Source: Piscinibacter sp047602365 (GTDB taxonomy: Bacteria; Pseudomonadota; Gammaproteobacteria; Burkholderiales; Burkholderiaceae_C). Taken from it: a stretch of 64,000 nt of DNA. The notes beneath the pieces were generated by a model. That model saw only the letters and a list, made by a program, of their open reading frames with translations. It was not told the origin of the DNA and did no database searches. Made by a program: the position numbers and the translations under genes. Shown in pieces: positions 41,387-50,093 of the stretch. Position 1 is the stretch's first letter; every line of letters begins with the position of its first letter. The stretch lies in NCBI GenBank assembly GCA_047602365.1, contig JASGHM010000002.1:1550001-1614000 (forward strand), written 5' to 3'.

Positions 41387-42286
41387 GTGCCTCCTTCCAC
41401 GCTGTTTCCCGATCCGCCGCTGCGCGCCTCGCACACCCTGGCCGTGCCCGGCGGCCATGTGCTGCAGGTGCAGGAGTTCGGTCGTGCCGACGGCATCCCG
41501 GCCGTGGTGCTGCATGGCGGCCCGGGCTCGGGCTGTTCGCCGCTGCTGCGGCGGGTGTTCGACCCGGCGCGCTACCGCATCGTCTGCCCCGACCAGCGTG
41601 GTGCCGGCGGCAGCCGGCCGCGCGGCGGCACCGAGAACAACACCACCGATGACCTGCTCGCCGACCTGCGCCGCATTCGCGAGCAACTCGGCATCGCACG
41701 CTGGCTGGTCGTCGGCGGTTCCTGGGGCGCCACGCTGGCGCTGGCGCATGCGGCGGATCAGCCGGAGGTGGTGGCGGCGCTGCTGCTGCGCGCCAGCTTT
41801 CTGGCCCGGCCGCAGGACGTGGACACATTCTTCGGCACGCTGTCGCTGCAGCGCCTCGCCGAAGGACTGAACTCGCCCGACGCCGCCGAGCGCGAAAGCG
41901 CCGCGCTGGGCTGGTGGCGGCACGAGCAGTCGCTGGCCGGCACGACGGCCGCCGAGCCCGCCGGCGACGCGCTGGCCGCGCAGGTCGACCGCCTGCGCGT
42001 GCAGGCGCACTACCTGCGCCATGGCTGCTGGCTGGGCTCGCCGACGCTGCTCGAGCGCTGCGCGGCGGTGCCCCACGTGCCGACGCTGCTGCTGCACGCC
42101 TGTGACGACCGTATCTGCGCGCCCGAAGGTGCCGAGCTGTTGCGCGCACGGCTGCCGCAGGCGCGGCTCGAGTGGATCGAACAAGGCGGCCACGACGCCG
42201 CCCATCCGGCGATGATCGCCGCGGTGATCGACGCGCTGAGTCGCTACGCCGAACAGGGCGACTTCGCGCCGCGGAGCGCTGCATGA
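41387..42286 (+). CDS. Proline iminopeptidase-like alpha/beta hydrolase
   Basis: S33-family peptidase of about 299 residues. The oxyanion-hole motif HGGPG is at residues 43-47, the nucleophile Ser112 in GGSWGATL, and Asp and His of the triad in HACDDRICAP and IEQGGHDAAH. CPDQRGAGGSRP is typical of proline iminopeptidases, which remove N-terminal proline. The GTG at 41387 fits the conserved N-terminus; an ATG at 41345 or earlier is possible. It is divergent from pqqA and overlaps the histidine-kinase gene (ATGA). A link to PqqA processing is only suggested by position. Confidence 0.86.
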   Translation: MPPSTLFPDPPLRASHTLAVPGGHVLQVQEFGRADGIPAVVLHGGPGSGCSPLLRRVFDPARYRIVCPDQRGAGGSRPRGGTENNTTDDLLADLRRIREQLGIARWLVVGGSWGATLALAHAADQPEVVAALLLRASFLARPQDVDTFFGTLSLQRLAEGLNSPDAAERESAALGWWRHEQSLAGTTAAEPAGDALAAQVDRLRVQAHYLRHGCWLGSPTLLERCAAVPHVPTLLLHACDDRICAPEGAELLRARLPQARLEWIEQGGHDAAHPAMIAAVIDALSRYAEQGDFAPRSAA

Positions 42287-43638
42287 CGCTGCGCCTGAAG
42301 ATCAACCTGATCGTCGGCGCACTGACGCTGCTGTTCCTCGTCGCCGTGCTGACGCTGCAGCTGCGCAGCATGCGCGACTCGGTGCACGAGGAGGTGGTCG
42401 CCGCCAACCGCGTCGCCGCGCAGCTGCTCAACCGCACCGTGTGGCGCTACGCGGCGCAGGGCACGCCGGCGATGCTGGCCTTCCTGCAGGGCATGGGGCG
42501 CATACGCTCCAACGACGTGATGCTGTTCGACAACGCCGGCAACGAGCTGTACCGCTCGCCGCCCTCGCCCTACAAGGCCGGGCGCGACGCGCCGGACTGG
42601 TTCGAGGCACTGATCGCGCCGGCGCCGTCGGTGCAGTCGATCGAGTTCCCCGACGGCAAGCTGGAGGTGCGCGCCAACGCGTCGCGCGCTGCCATCGACG
42701 CCTGGGACGATGCGCTGATGCTGGTCGGCAGCGCGCTGGCGCTGCTGGTGGCGGTCAACGCGCTGGTGTTCTGGCTGGTCGGGCGCACGGTGCGGCCCTT
42801 CGGTCAGATCGTCGGCGCACTCGACGCGCTGCAGCGCGGCCGCTTCGACGTCGCGCTGCCGCCACTGCCCGGCCAGGAGGCCGCCGCGATCGGCGCCGCC
42901 TTCAACCGCATGGTCGGCGAGTTGCAGGGCCACATCGAGACCGAGCGCCGTGCGGTGCGCGCCGAGATGCAGCTGTCCGACAGCCGCGAGCTGACGCGCT
43001 GGATCGACCACCACATCGAGCAGGAGCGGCTGATGATCGCCCGCGAGCTGCACGACGAGCTGGGCCAGTCGGTCACCGCGATGCGCAGCATGGCCACCTC
43101 GATCGCGCAGCGCTGTGCCGGCAAGGACGCGCAGGCCGAGCAGGCCGCGCGGCTGATCGCCGAGGAATCCTCGCGGCTGTATGACGCGATGCACGGCATC
43201 ATCCCGCGGCTGACGCCGCTGGTGCTGGACAACTTCGGCCTCGCCGACGCGATCGCCGACCTGGTCGAGCGCACGCGGCGCAGCCACCCGGCGGTGGACA
43301 TCGATGTCGATCTCGCGCTCGGTGCCGCGCGACTGTCCGGCGAGGCCGCGCTGGCGCTGTACCGTGCCGCGCAGGAAGGCATCACCAACGCGCTGCGCCA
43401 CGGCCAGGCCACGCGCCTGCAGCTGAACCTGGCGGGCACCCACGACGGCGTGACGCTGACGCTGCGCGACGACGGCCGCGGCCTGCCGCCCGAGGGCCTG
43501 CCGACACAGGGACACTACGGCCTGCGCTGGCTGAGCGAGCGGGTCGAGAGCCTGCACGGCAGCGTCGCGCTCGAACCCGCCCTTCCCCACGGCGCGCAGC
43601 TCGCGGTGCGCCTGCCCCTGACTCCGGAGACACCATGA
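42283..43638 (+). CDS. NarL-type sensor histidine kinase
   Basis: Membrane sensor kinase of 451 residues. Two transmembrane helices (about 8-27 and 145-167) enclose a ~115-residue periplasmic sensor domain with no recognised motif. A HAMP domain follows (about 168-220), then the HisKA_3 dimerisation domain with His257 in ARELHDELGQSV, and an ATP-binding domain (AAQEGITNALRHGQA; DDGRGLPPEGLPTQGHYGL). It overlaps both neighbours by ATGA and certainly pairs with the next gene. Being next to pqq and close to xoxF, it may sense methanol, lanthanide or PQQ status; this is inference. Confidence 0.93.
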   Translation: MTLRLKINLIVGALTLLFLVAVLTLQLRSMRDSVHEEVVAANRVAAQLLNRTVWRYAAQGTPAMLAFLQGMGRIRSNDVMLFDNAGNELYRSPPSPYKAGRDAPDWFEALIAPAPSVQSIEFPDGKLEVRANASRAAIDAWDDALMLVGSALALLVAVNALVFWLVGRTVRPFGQIVGALDALQRGRFDVALPPLPGQEAAAIGAAFNRMVGELQGHIETERRAVRAEMQLSDSRELTRWIDHHIEQERLMIARELHDELGQSVTAMRSMATSIAQRCAGKDAQAEQAARLIAEESSRLYDAMHGIIPRLTPLVLDNFGLADAIADLVERTRRSHPAVDIDVDLALGAARLSGEAALALYRAAQEGITNALRHGQATRLQLNLAGTHDGVTLTLRDDGRGLPPEGLPTQGHYGLRWLSERVESLHGSVALEPALPHGAQLAVRLPLTPETP

Positions 43639-44264
43639 TCCGCGTGATGCTGGTCGACGACCATGCGCTGGTGCGCATGGGCTTTCGCATGCTGCTGGCC
43701 GACTCGCAGATCGAGGTGGTGGCCGAGGTCGACACCGGCGAGCAGGCCTGCAGCGAGTACGCCCGCGTGCAGCCCGACGTGGTGGTGATGGACCTGTCGA
43801 TGCCCGGCATGGGCGGGCTGGAGGCGGTGCGGCGCATCGTCGCGCAGGACTCGAAGGCGCGCATCCTGGCCTTGTCGGCCCACGAGGACACCGCCCACCC
43901 GCAGCGTGTGCTGCGTGCCGGCGCGCTCGGCTACCTGACCAAGCGCAGCGCACCCGATGCGCTGATCGCCGCGGTGACGGCGGTGTCGCGCAACGAGGCC
44001 TACGTCGACGCGCAGACCGCGCGCACGCTGGCGATGGCCCAGGTCAAGGGTGACACCAGCCCGGCCGACATGCTCAGCGAACGTGAGTTCTCGGTCTTCC
44101 TTCAGCTGGCCCGCGGCCAGACCGTCGCGCAGATCGCCGACAACCTGAAGCTGTCGCCCAGCACCGTCGGCACCCACCTCTACCACGTCAAGCAGAAGCT
44201 CGGCGCCAGCAACCAGTCGGAGCTGACGCTGGTGGCGCTGCAATGGGGCTTGATCCAGATTTGA
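43635..44264 (+). CDS. NarL/FixJ-family response regulator
   Basis: Partner of the kinase at 42283, 209 residues. The receiver has MLVDDHALVR, phosphoacceptor Asp53 in VVMDLSMPGMGG and Lys in YLTKRSAP. The C-terminal LuxR-type HTH reads LSEREFSVFLQLARGQTVAQ, then LSPSTVGTHLYHVKQKLG. The ATGA overlap with the kinase implies equal expression. It resembles regulators found beside methanol-dehydrogenase loci, but targets cannot be read from sequence. Confidence 0.93.
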   Translation: MIRVMLVDDHALVRMGFRMLLADSQIEVVAEVDTGEQACSEYARVQPDVVVMDLSMPGMGGLEAVRRIVAQDSKARILALSAHEDTAHPQRVLRAGALGYLTKRSAPDALIAAVTAVSRNEAYVDAQTARTLAMAQVKGDTSPADMLSEREFSVFLQLARGQTVAQIADNLKLSPSTVGTHLYHVKQKLGASNQSELTLVALQWGLIQI

Positions 44265-44284
44265 GGGGCTTTCACCCCGCAAGT

Positions 44285-44298
44285 CAGGGTTAACCCTG
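44285..44298. promoter_or_regulatory. Palindrome upstream of M48 peptidase gene
   Basis: CAGGGTTAACCCTG is a perfect 14-base palindrome in the 106-base gap before the peptidase start at 44371. A dimeric regulator, perhaps the adjacent response regulator, could bind it. No T-run follows, so it is unlikely to be a terminator. Confidence 0.45.
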
Positions 44299-44370
44299 AA
44301 ACGGGCACGCTTGTTGCGATGCAGCACGCCGTAGGCGGCCGGAACCCGGCCTGCCCCACGGAGGTGCGAC

Positions 44371-45018
44371 ATGCGGTGGTTCCAGCTGACACTTCTCGGC
44401 CTTGCGCTCGCCGGACCGGCGCGCGGCGAGGACATCGTCGACGTATTGCGTCGCTCGCAGCAGATGCGCCTGGATGCCATGCCGCTGGCCGCCGACGGGC
44501 CACGCGCCGACGCCGTACGGCGCAGCTTCGCGCAACTGCGCGAGGCGTTGCCGGCCGAGGTGGTGGCGGAACTGCGGGTGGTCAGCAGCGGCACGCTGGC
44601 CGAGACGCTGCACGGCCACATCGTGGTCGCCAACGAGTCGCTCGCCGACCTGCCCGAGGGCGCCCGGCTGTTCGTGCTCGCCCACGAGCTCGGCCACGTG
44701 GCCAGCGATCACTGGCAGCAGATGGGTGCGGTGTACCGCCACTGGGTGCCCGGCGAGGTGACGCCGCAGACCACCGACCCGGTGGCCAACCAGCTCGGCC
44801 GCGAGGCCTCGATGACCTCGCACCGCCAGGAGTTCGAGGCCGACGCCTATGCGTCGCGCGTGCTGCGGGCGATGGGAAGGCCGGCGCAGGACAGCTTCGC
44901 CGTCTTCATGAGCACCACGCTGCAGCAGGACACCGCCACGCACCCCGGCACGCGCAAGCGCATCGCCTCGCTGCGCGCCGCACAGGCCGGCGTGAGCTCA
45001 GGCCACGACGCGGAATGA
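44371..45018 (+). CDS. Exported M48-family zinc metalloprotease
   Basis: Peptidase of 215 residues with a signal peptide (RWFQLTLLGLALAGPARGE). The HExxH zinc motif is His105-Glu-Leu-Gly-His109 in VLAHELGHVASDHW, and the third ligand is likely the Glu of RQEFEADAYA. It ends THPGTRKRIASLRA, a typical M48 substrate-groove motif. AGGTG precedes ATG 44371. Its last 21 bases overlap the convergent chemoreceptor gene. A maturation or quality-control role in the periplasm is possible. Confidence 0.88.
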   Translation: MRWFQLTLLGLALAGPARGEDIVDVLRRSQQMRLDAMPLAADGPRADAVRRSFAQLREALPAEVVAELRVVSSGTLAETLHGHIVVANESLADLPEGARLFVLAHELGHVASDHWQQMGAVYRHWVPGEVTPQTTDPVANQLGREASMTSHRQEFEADAYASRVLRAMGRPAQDSFAVFMSTTLQQDTATHPGTRKRIASLRAAQAGVSSGHDAE

Positions 45019-46101
45019 ACCCATCGAGTCGTTGAGCCGGCCGGCCTGGCCGTTCAGCGACTGGGCGGCGGCCGCCAGTTCCTCGACCAGCGCGGCGTTC
45101 TGCTGCGTCATCGTGTCGATCTGCGCGACCGCCTGGTTGATCTCGGCGATGCCGCTGTTCTGCGATTCGCCGGCCTCGGCGATCTCGCCGATCAGCGTCG
45201 ACACGCGCTTCACGCTGTCGAGGATCTCCTGCATCGTGCGGCCGGCGTCGTCGACCAGCTTGGAGCCGGCGTCGACCTTGGCGGCCGAGTCGCCGATCAG
45301 CGTCTTGATCTCGCGCGCCGCCGTCGAACTGCGCTGTGCCAGCGCGCGCACCTCGGAGGCCACCACCGCGAAGCCGCGGCCGTGCTCGCCGGCACGGGCG
45401 GCTTCCACCGCCGCGTTCAGCGCCAGGATGTTGGTCTGGAAGGCGATGCCGTCGATCACGCCGACGATCTCGCCGATGCGCGTGGCGCTGGCGTTGATCT
45501 CGCCCATGCGCGAGACCACGTCCTGCATGGTCTGCGCGCCGCGGCCGGCAACGCTGCTCGACTGCGACACTTCCTCGCGTGCCTTGTGGGTGTTCTCGGC
45601 GTTGTGACGCACCGACTGCGCGAGCTGCTGCATCGAGCTGGCCGTCTGCTGCAGTGCGCTGGCCTGGCTTTCGGTACGCGACGACAGGTCGATGTTGCCC
45701 GAGGCGATCTCCGACGATGCGCTGTTGACGCTCTCGGCGGTCTGGCGCACTTCGAGCACCATCTTGCGCAGCTTCTTGCGCATGCCGTTGAGCTCGGCGC
45801 GCAGCCAGGAGATCTCGTCCTTGCCGGGCGACTCGATCTTGGTTTCCAGGTCGCCGCCGGCGATGCGGATCACCGCGTCGATGGTCGACTCGACCGACTC
45901 CTTGATGCTCGCGCGGATCACCCAGCCGGCGAACAACGCAAGCACGCAGCCCGCGCCGGCCGCCAGTCCGATCGCCGTGGCGGCACTGCCGCCCGGCAAC
46001 GCCGAGACGGCCGCGGCACCCAGCCCGACGCACCAGGCGCCCATCAGTGAGAAGCCGATCACCACCCGGCGCACCAGGCTGATCTTGCGAATCCATTCCA
46101 T
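44998..46101 (-). CDS. Methyl-accepting chemotaxis protein
   Basis: Chemoreceptor of 367 residues. Two N-terminal hydrophobic segments (VVIGFSLMGAWCVGLGAAAV; IGLAAGAGCVLALFAGWVI) with almost no periplasmic domain between them, then HAMP (about 75-125) and a signalling domain with the hairpin tip IDGIAFQTNILALNAAVEAARAG. The lack of a ligand domain suggests a receptor sensing through the membrane or another protein. ATG 46101 (MEWIRK) has GGGAGA at seven bases and is preferred to an in-frame ATG at 46131. Confidence 0.92.
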   Translation of the reverse strand: MEWIRKISLVRRVVIGFSLMGAWCVGLGAAAVSALPGGSAATAIGLAAGAGCVLALFAGWVIRASIKESVESTIDAVIRIAGGDLETKIESPGKDEISWLRAELNGMRKKLRKMVLEVRQTAESVNSASSEIASGNIDLSSRTESQASALQQTASSMQQLAQSVRHNAENTHKAREEVSQSSSVAGRGAQTMQDVVSRMGEINASATRIGEIVGVIDGIAFQTNILALNAAVEAARAGEHGRGFAVVASEVRALAQRSSTAAREIKTLIGDSAAKVDAGSKLVDDAGRTMQEILDSVKRVSTLIGEIAEAGESQNSGIAEINQAVAQIDTMTQQNAALVEELAAAAQSLNGQAGRLNDSMGSFRVVA

Positions 46102-46193
46102 GACGATGTCTCCCGTGCCCGGAGTCTCCACCCGGGACTGAAGCGGCTATCGACAGAAACGACGCACGACTTGAGTGCAGTTCCGCGTCCGGC

Positions 46194-46853
46194 TCAGAGC
46201 GTCTCGATCACCGGCCAGCCCGCAGTGCGGCATCGTTCACGCAGACGCGGGTCCGGGCGCACCGCGACGGGGTGCGTGACGCACTGCAGCAAGGCGATGT
46301 CGCTGGCCGAGTCGGAGTAGAACCAGGAGTCGTCGAAGCCGGCCAGCGGCGACAGGTTCAAGCCCGCCAGCCACGCTTCGACCCGCGTCGGCTTGTGCTC
46401 GCGGTAGCAGGGCAGGCCGTCGATCGCGCCGCTGGGTCGCCCGTCGACCATCTGCCACTCGGTGGCCACCAGGTGTTCGATGCCGAAGGCGCGCGCGAAA
46501 GGCTCGGCGACCCAGCGCGACGTGGCGGTGACGATCGCGCACAGATCGCCACGCTCGCGGTGGCCAGCGACCAACGCCTGCGCTGCCGGCGACAGCCTCG
46601 CCGCCAGGGACTGCGCGAACTGGTCGCGCCAGGCCTGCAGCTGCGCCGGCGCGAAGGCTGCCAGCGGCGTCATCACGGCACGCTGCATCGCGTGGATGTC
46701 CAGCGTGCCGGCCACGTACTGGTGGCAGAAATCGAGGTAGCGCTGTTCGGCGGCGGCCTCCAGCACGCCGAGTGCGACCAGGTGCTGCGTCCAGGCCATG
46801 CCGCTGTCGAAATCGATCAGCGTGTGGTCGAGGTCGAACAGCGCCAGCTTCAT
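46194..46853 (-). CDS. HAD-IB family phosphatase (SerB-like)
   Basis: Cytoplasmic HAD phosphatase of 219 residues. Motif I LALFDLDHTLIDFDS, motif II AIVTATSRWV, motif III around REHKPTRVEAW and motif IV WFYSDSASDIALL are intact. It belongs to the group annotated phosphoserine phosphatase-like or histidinol phosphatase-like. It overlaps pabBC (ATGA). A phosphatase is needed in pterin synthesis, so a role there is conceivable but unproven. Confidence 0.88.
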   Translation of the reverse strand: MKLALFDLDHTLIDFDSGMAWTQHLVALGVLEAAAEQRYLDFCHQYVAGTLDIHAMQRAVMTPLAAFAPAQLQAWRDQFAQSLAARLSPAAQALVAGHRERGDLCAIVTATSRWVAEPFARAFGIEHLVATEWQMVDGRPSGAIDGLPCYREHKPTRVEAWLAGLNLSPLAGFDDSWFYSDSASDIALLQCVTHPVAVRPDPRLRERCRTAGWPVIETL

Positions 46854-48706
46854 CGCGTGGCCTCGACAGGCAGCAGCCGCGCCGGCAAGGCACCGCGCAG
46901 CGCATTGCAGACGACGATGTCCTCGGCCTGCAGCAGGTCCTCGCGGCCCAGGCGCCGCTCGCTGGCGGCCCAGGCCGGGTCGTCGAGCAGCACCTCGCGC
47001 ATCACGCCGGGCAGCGCGCCATCGGCCAGCGGCGGTGTGAACCAGCGCCCGCCGAGCTTCAGGAACACCGAGCTGCGGCCGCCCTCGACCAGCCAGCCGC
47101 CTTCGCTGAAGAACAGGCTGTCGAAGGCCCCTTGCCGTTCCGCCTCTTGCACGCCGGCGTCGTAGTGGGCGCGACGGGTGGTCTTGTGGGCGACCAACGG
47201 GTCGGCGTCGGGCAGCCGCTGCGCGGCGATGCACAGGCCCAGCACACCCGCCGGCAGCGGCGCCAGCGGCGCTTGCGTCAGCGTCAGGCGGCCGTCGTGG
47301 GCGAGCGCCAGGCGCAGCCGGCGCGGCGTCGTGTGCCCAGGCTCGCGTGCGGCTGCTTCGAGCAGCGCGCGGGCGGCGGCGAGGTCGATCGCGAAGCCGA
47401 GCACGCCGGCGCTGCGCTGCAGCCGTTCGAGATGCCGCGCCAGCAGCGGCAGTTCGTCGGCCGCCGTGCACAGCACGGTCTCGAACAGCTCGAAGCCGGG
47501 ATCGAGCCCGGTGAGGAAACGCGCCTTCAGCCGGCACTCCTCGAACTCGTCGTCGGCGACGCTGTCCTTGACGATGCCGGCGCCGACACCGAGCGTCAGC
47601 GGCCGCTGGCCGCGCTGCGCCGGCCCCAGCGTCAGGGTGCGGATCGCCACCGACAGGCAGAAGTCGCCGAGGCGCTCGCCCTCGCGCGGCGCATCGACCC
47701 AGCCGATCGCGCCGCAGTACAGGCCGCGCGGCGTGCTCTCCAGTCCGGCGATCAACTGCATCGTGTGGTGTTTGGGCGCACCGGTGATCGAGCCGCAGGG
47801 AAAGATCGCGCGCAGCAGTTCGGGCATGCCGATCGACGGGCGCAGCCTGGCCTGCACGGTCGAGGTCATCTGGAACACCGTCGAATAGGGCTCGATCGCG
47901 AACAGCTCCGGCACCTTCACCGAGCCGATCTCGGCGACGCGGCCGAGGTCGTTGCGCAGCAGGTCGACGATCATCAGGTTCTCGGCGCGGTTCTTGATGT
48001 CCAGCGACAGCAATCGCGCGGTTTCGCTGTCGCCCTCCGGGGCGGTGTAGCGCGAGGCGGTGCCCTTCATCGGCCGCGCGGTGACCAGGCCCCGCTCGGC
48101 GCGAACGAACAGCTCGGGCGAGCAGGACAGCACGTGGCTCGCCTCGCCGCCTTCGCCGGAATCAGGCAGGACGACGTAGGCCCCATAGGCCACCGGCTGG
48201 CGCTCGCGCAGCGCGCGGTACAGCGCCAGCGGCGTGCCGAAGGCCTGACCGTGCAGCCGGTAGGTGTAGTTGACCTGGTAGGTCTCGCCGGCCGCGATGG
48301 CCTCGTGGATGCGTGCGATCGCCTGCGTGAACTCGGCGCGGTCCACGCTGGCGCGCAGGCCCATGGCCCCGGCCGGGCCTTCGGCACCGGGCTGCGCCGC
48401 CAGCCAGCGTGTCGCGCCCTCGCGCGAGAGCTTCTCGCAGCGCTCGAACATCAGCACGCGGAGCGTGCCCTGGGCGCCGGCCGCCAGGCGCTCGTGGCCG
48501 GCCTTCAGCAGCCGAGCGCCCCATTCGTAGTCGGCCAGCAGCAGCGCATGCCATCCGGCGCGCTGGTCGGCCTCGACCGCGGCCCAGGTGTCGTCGAGCC
48601 GGGCCGGGTCTTCGCAACGGTGCTCGCGCACGAAGCCGGTGTACAGCCGGCTCGTCGGGCTCGATTCGCTGGCGTGGCGGTCGTCGAGCAGTGCGACGAC
48701 GCTCAT
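46850..48706 (-). CDS. pabB: Bifunctional aminodeoxychorismate synthase component I / 4-amino-4-deoxychorismate lyase
   Basis: PabB-PabC fusion of 618 residues that makes 4-aminobenzoate from chorismate, needed for folate and for H4MPT. The PabB part (about 1-385) shows NYTYRLHGQAFGTPLALYRAL, ARPMKGTASR (the PIKGT-type motif), IKNRAENLMIVDLLRNDLGR and FPCGSITGAPKH. The PabC part (about 390-618) is a PLP class-IV domain with AHKTTRRAHYDAG (Schiff-base Lys) and EGGRSSVFLK. The position beside fae and fhc genes suggests supply for H4MPT. Confidence 0.94.
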   Translation of the reverse strand: MSVVALLDDRHASESSPTSRLYTGFVREHRCEDPARLDDTWAAVEADQRAGWHALLLADYEWGARLLKAGHERLAAGAQGTLRVLMFERCEKLSREGATRWLAAQPGAEGPAGAMGLRASVDRAEFTQAIARIHEAIAAGETYQVNYTYRLHGQAFGTPLALYRALRERQPVAYGAYVVLPDSGEGGEASHVLSCSPELFVRAERGLVTARPMKGTASRYTAPEGDSETARLLSLDIKNRAENLMIVDLLRNDLGRVAEIGSVKVPELFAIEPYSTVFQMTSTVQARLRPSIGMPELLRAIFPCGSITGAPKHHTMQLIAGLESTPRGLYCGAIGWVDAPREGERLGDFCLSVAIRTLTLGPAQRGQRPLTLGVGAGIVKDSVADDEFEECRLKARFLTGLDPGFELFETVLCTAADELPLLARHLERLQRSAGVLGFAIDLAAARALLEAAAREPGHTTPRRLRLALAHDGRLTLTQAPLAPLPAGVLGLCIAAQRLPDADPLVAHKTTRRAHYDAGVQEAERQGAFDSLFFSEGGWLVEGGRSSVFLKLGGRWFTPPLADGALPGVMREVLLDDPAWAASERRLGREDLLQAEDIVVCNALRGALPARLLPVEATR

Positions 48707-48718
48707 GGCTTCACTCGC

Positions 48719-49252
48719 TCAGGACCAGTCGTCCATGTCGTGCTTGATGCTGTGCCGGTTCTTGATCAGTTCGTCGATCGAGGGCTCGTTGTTCAGCGCC
48801 CGCTTGATGGCCAGCTTGGTGGCCTCGTAGTTGGTGCGGTACATGTCCTTCTTGTCGAGGTTCGGATCCTTCGCGCAGCGCGGGTCGATCCACACCAGGC
48901 TGATGATGCACAGCTCGTTGGCCAGCGACTTCGGGATGATGCCTTCGATCACGCAGTCGACCACCGCGTCGGCCGTCGCGCTCTGCACCACGCCGCCGAA
49001 CAGGTCGATGTTGGCCACGTCCTTCAGCGTCACCTTGGGCACGGTGATCGTGGCCGGGCGAACCAGCTGGTTGCAGGCACGGATCGCGAACATCGCGGTG
49101 TGGCCCTTGCTCTGCGCCATCATGTTGGCGAAGGCCTGGCCGACCGGGCCGCTGGTGCGGCCGATCAGGATCTCGGGCATCGCGTCGGTGAACTGGCCTT
49201 CGGCGGCCAGCACGGTCGCCTCGCCGGCGTGGAAGAGGTAGTCGTTGCTCAT
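48719..49252 (-). CDS. Fae paralogue lacking the catalytic histidine
   Basis: Homologue of formaldehyde-activating enzyme, 177 residues. The fold is clear from MPEILIGRTSGPVGQAFANM, VPKVTLKDVANIDLFGGVVQ and NYEATKLAIKRALNNEPSID. In true Fae the N-terminal segment reads A-H-I-D-L-M-I-G, with His as general acid; here the aligned residues are A-M-P-E-I-L-I-G, so Met25 replaces His. It also has an insertion (WIDPRCAKDPNLDKKDMY). It lies 30 bases after fhcC. Probably a Fae2-type protein that binds H4MPT or formaldehyde adducts without the usual catalysis. A canonical fae is present at 63575. Confidence 0.88.
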   Translation of the reverse strand: MSNDYLFHAGEATVLAAEGQFTDAMPEILIGRTSGPVGQAFANMMAQSKGHTAMFAIRACNQLVRPATITVPKVTLKDVANIDLFGGVVQSATADAVVDCVIEGIIPKSLANELCIISLVWIDPRCAKDPNLDKKDMYRTNYEATKLAIKRALNNEPSIDELIKNRHSIKHDMDDWS

Positions 49253-49282
49253 GGTCAGGGAACGGTAGGGAAAGAAAGGGAG

Positions 49283-50093
49283 TCAGCGCACGACGATCAG
49301 CTCGCCCTTGCCACCGGCGGCCACGTCGCCGAGGTGGCGAACGAAGCCGCGCGAGGCCAGCGCGCCGAATGCGCCGCCGTGCCGCGCGAGGTCGCGCGAC
49401 AGCAGTTGCCAGAATACAGGCGCGCCGGCCACTGCCGGCACGAAGGTGGCCGACACCTCGGGCGTCGGCCCAGCGAAGACGATGCTGCCGCGGCGCATGC
49501 CGTAGCCGACGTGGGCCCCGGCACGACCGGCCAGCGCGATGGTGCCGGCGACCAGCCGCGAGGCGAGGAAGTCACCGGCATCGCCGAACACCAGCGCCGT
49601 GCCACGGCGCATGCGGTCGGCGAAACGCGCGCCGGCATTGCCGCGCACGATCAACGTGCCGCCACGCATGCCGTCCATGCTGCCAGGCAGCGTGCTGGCG
49701 GCGAAGTCGCCGACGCTGCCGGCGATCTCCAGCGTGCCGCCCGCCATCTCGCAGGCGGCCAGTTCGGCGGCATCACCCTTCACGCTCAGCGTGCCGGCCT
49801 TCATGCCGCCGCCGGCGTAGTCGCCGACGTTGCCGTCGGAGATCAGGCGTGCCGCCGTCCATCTGCCAGCCGATGAAGTCGCAGCGCGACAGCTCGCCTT
49901 GCAGCACCAGCGTGTCGTCGCCGCGCGGTGCGACGGCGAAGAACTCGCCCAGCGGCACGAGCGCATTGCCATGGGCCACCGCCAACTTCGCCACTTCGGC
50001 CCCGTTCAGCGCCGCGAGCGCCGTCGGCGTGATGCCGCGCAGGTCCAGGCGCAGCGCCGGCGCCGTCTTCAGCGTCAGGGTGAAGCCGCTCAT
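49283..50093 (-). pseudogene. fhcC: FhcC, formyltransferase/hydrolase complex subunit C, interrupted by a +1 frameshift
   Basis: FwdC-like subunit of the formyltransferase/hydrolase complex that releases formate from formyl-H4MPT. From ATG 50093 the frame gives MSGFTLTLKTAPALRLDLRG to DFIGWQMDGGT. It breaks near 49850, and the +1 frame continues LISDGNVGDYAGGGMKAGTL through repeated G-x4-G-x6-G units (GGMRGGTLIVRGNAGARF-like) to a stop at 49283. Deleting one base in GGCACGCCTGATC restores a 269-residue protein; the span is one over a multiple of three. The repeats form the glutamate-synthase-like beta-helix. Error or mutation cannot be told apart here. Confidence 0.88.
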
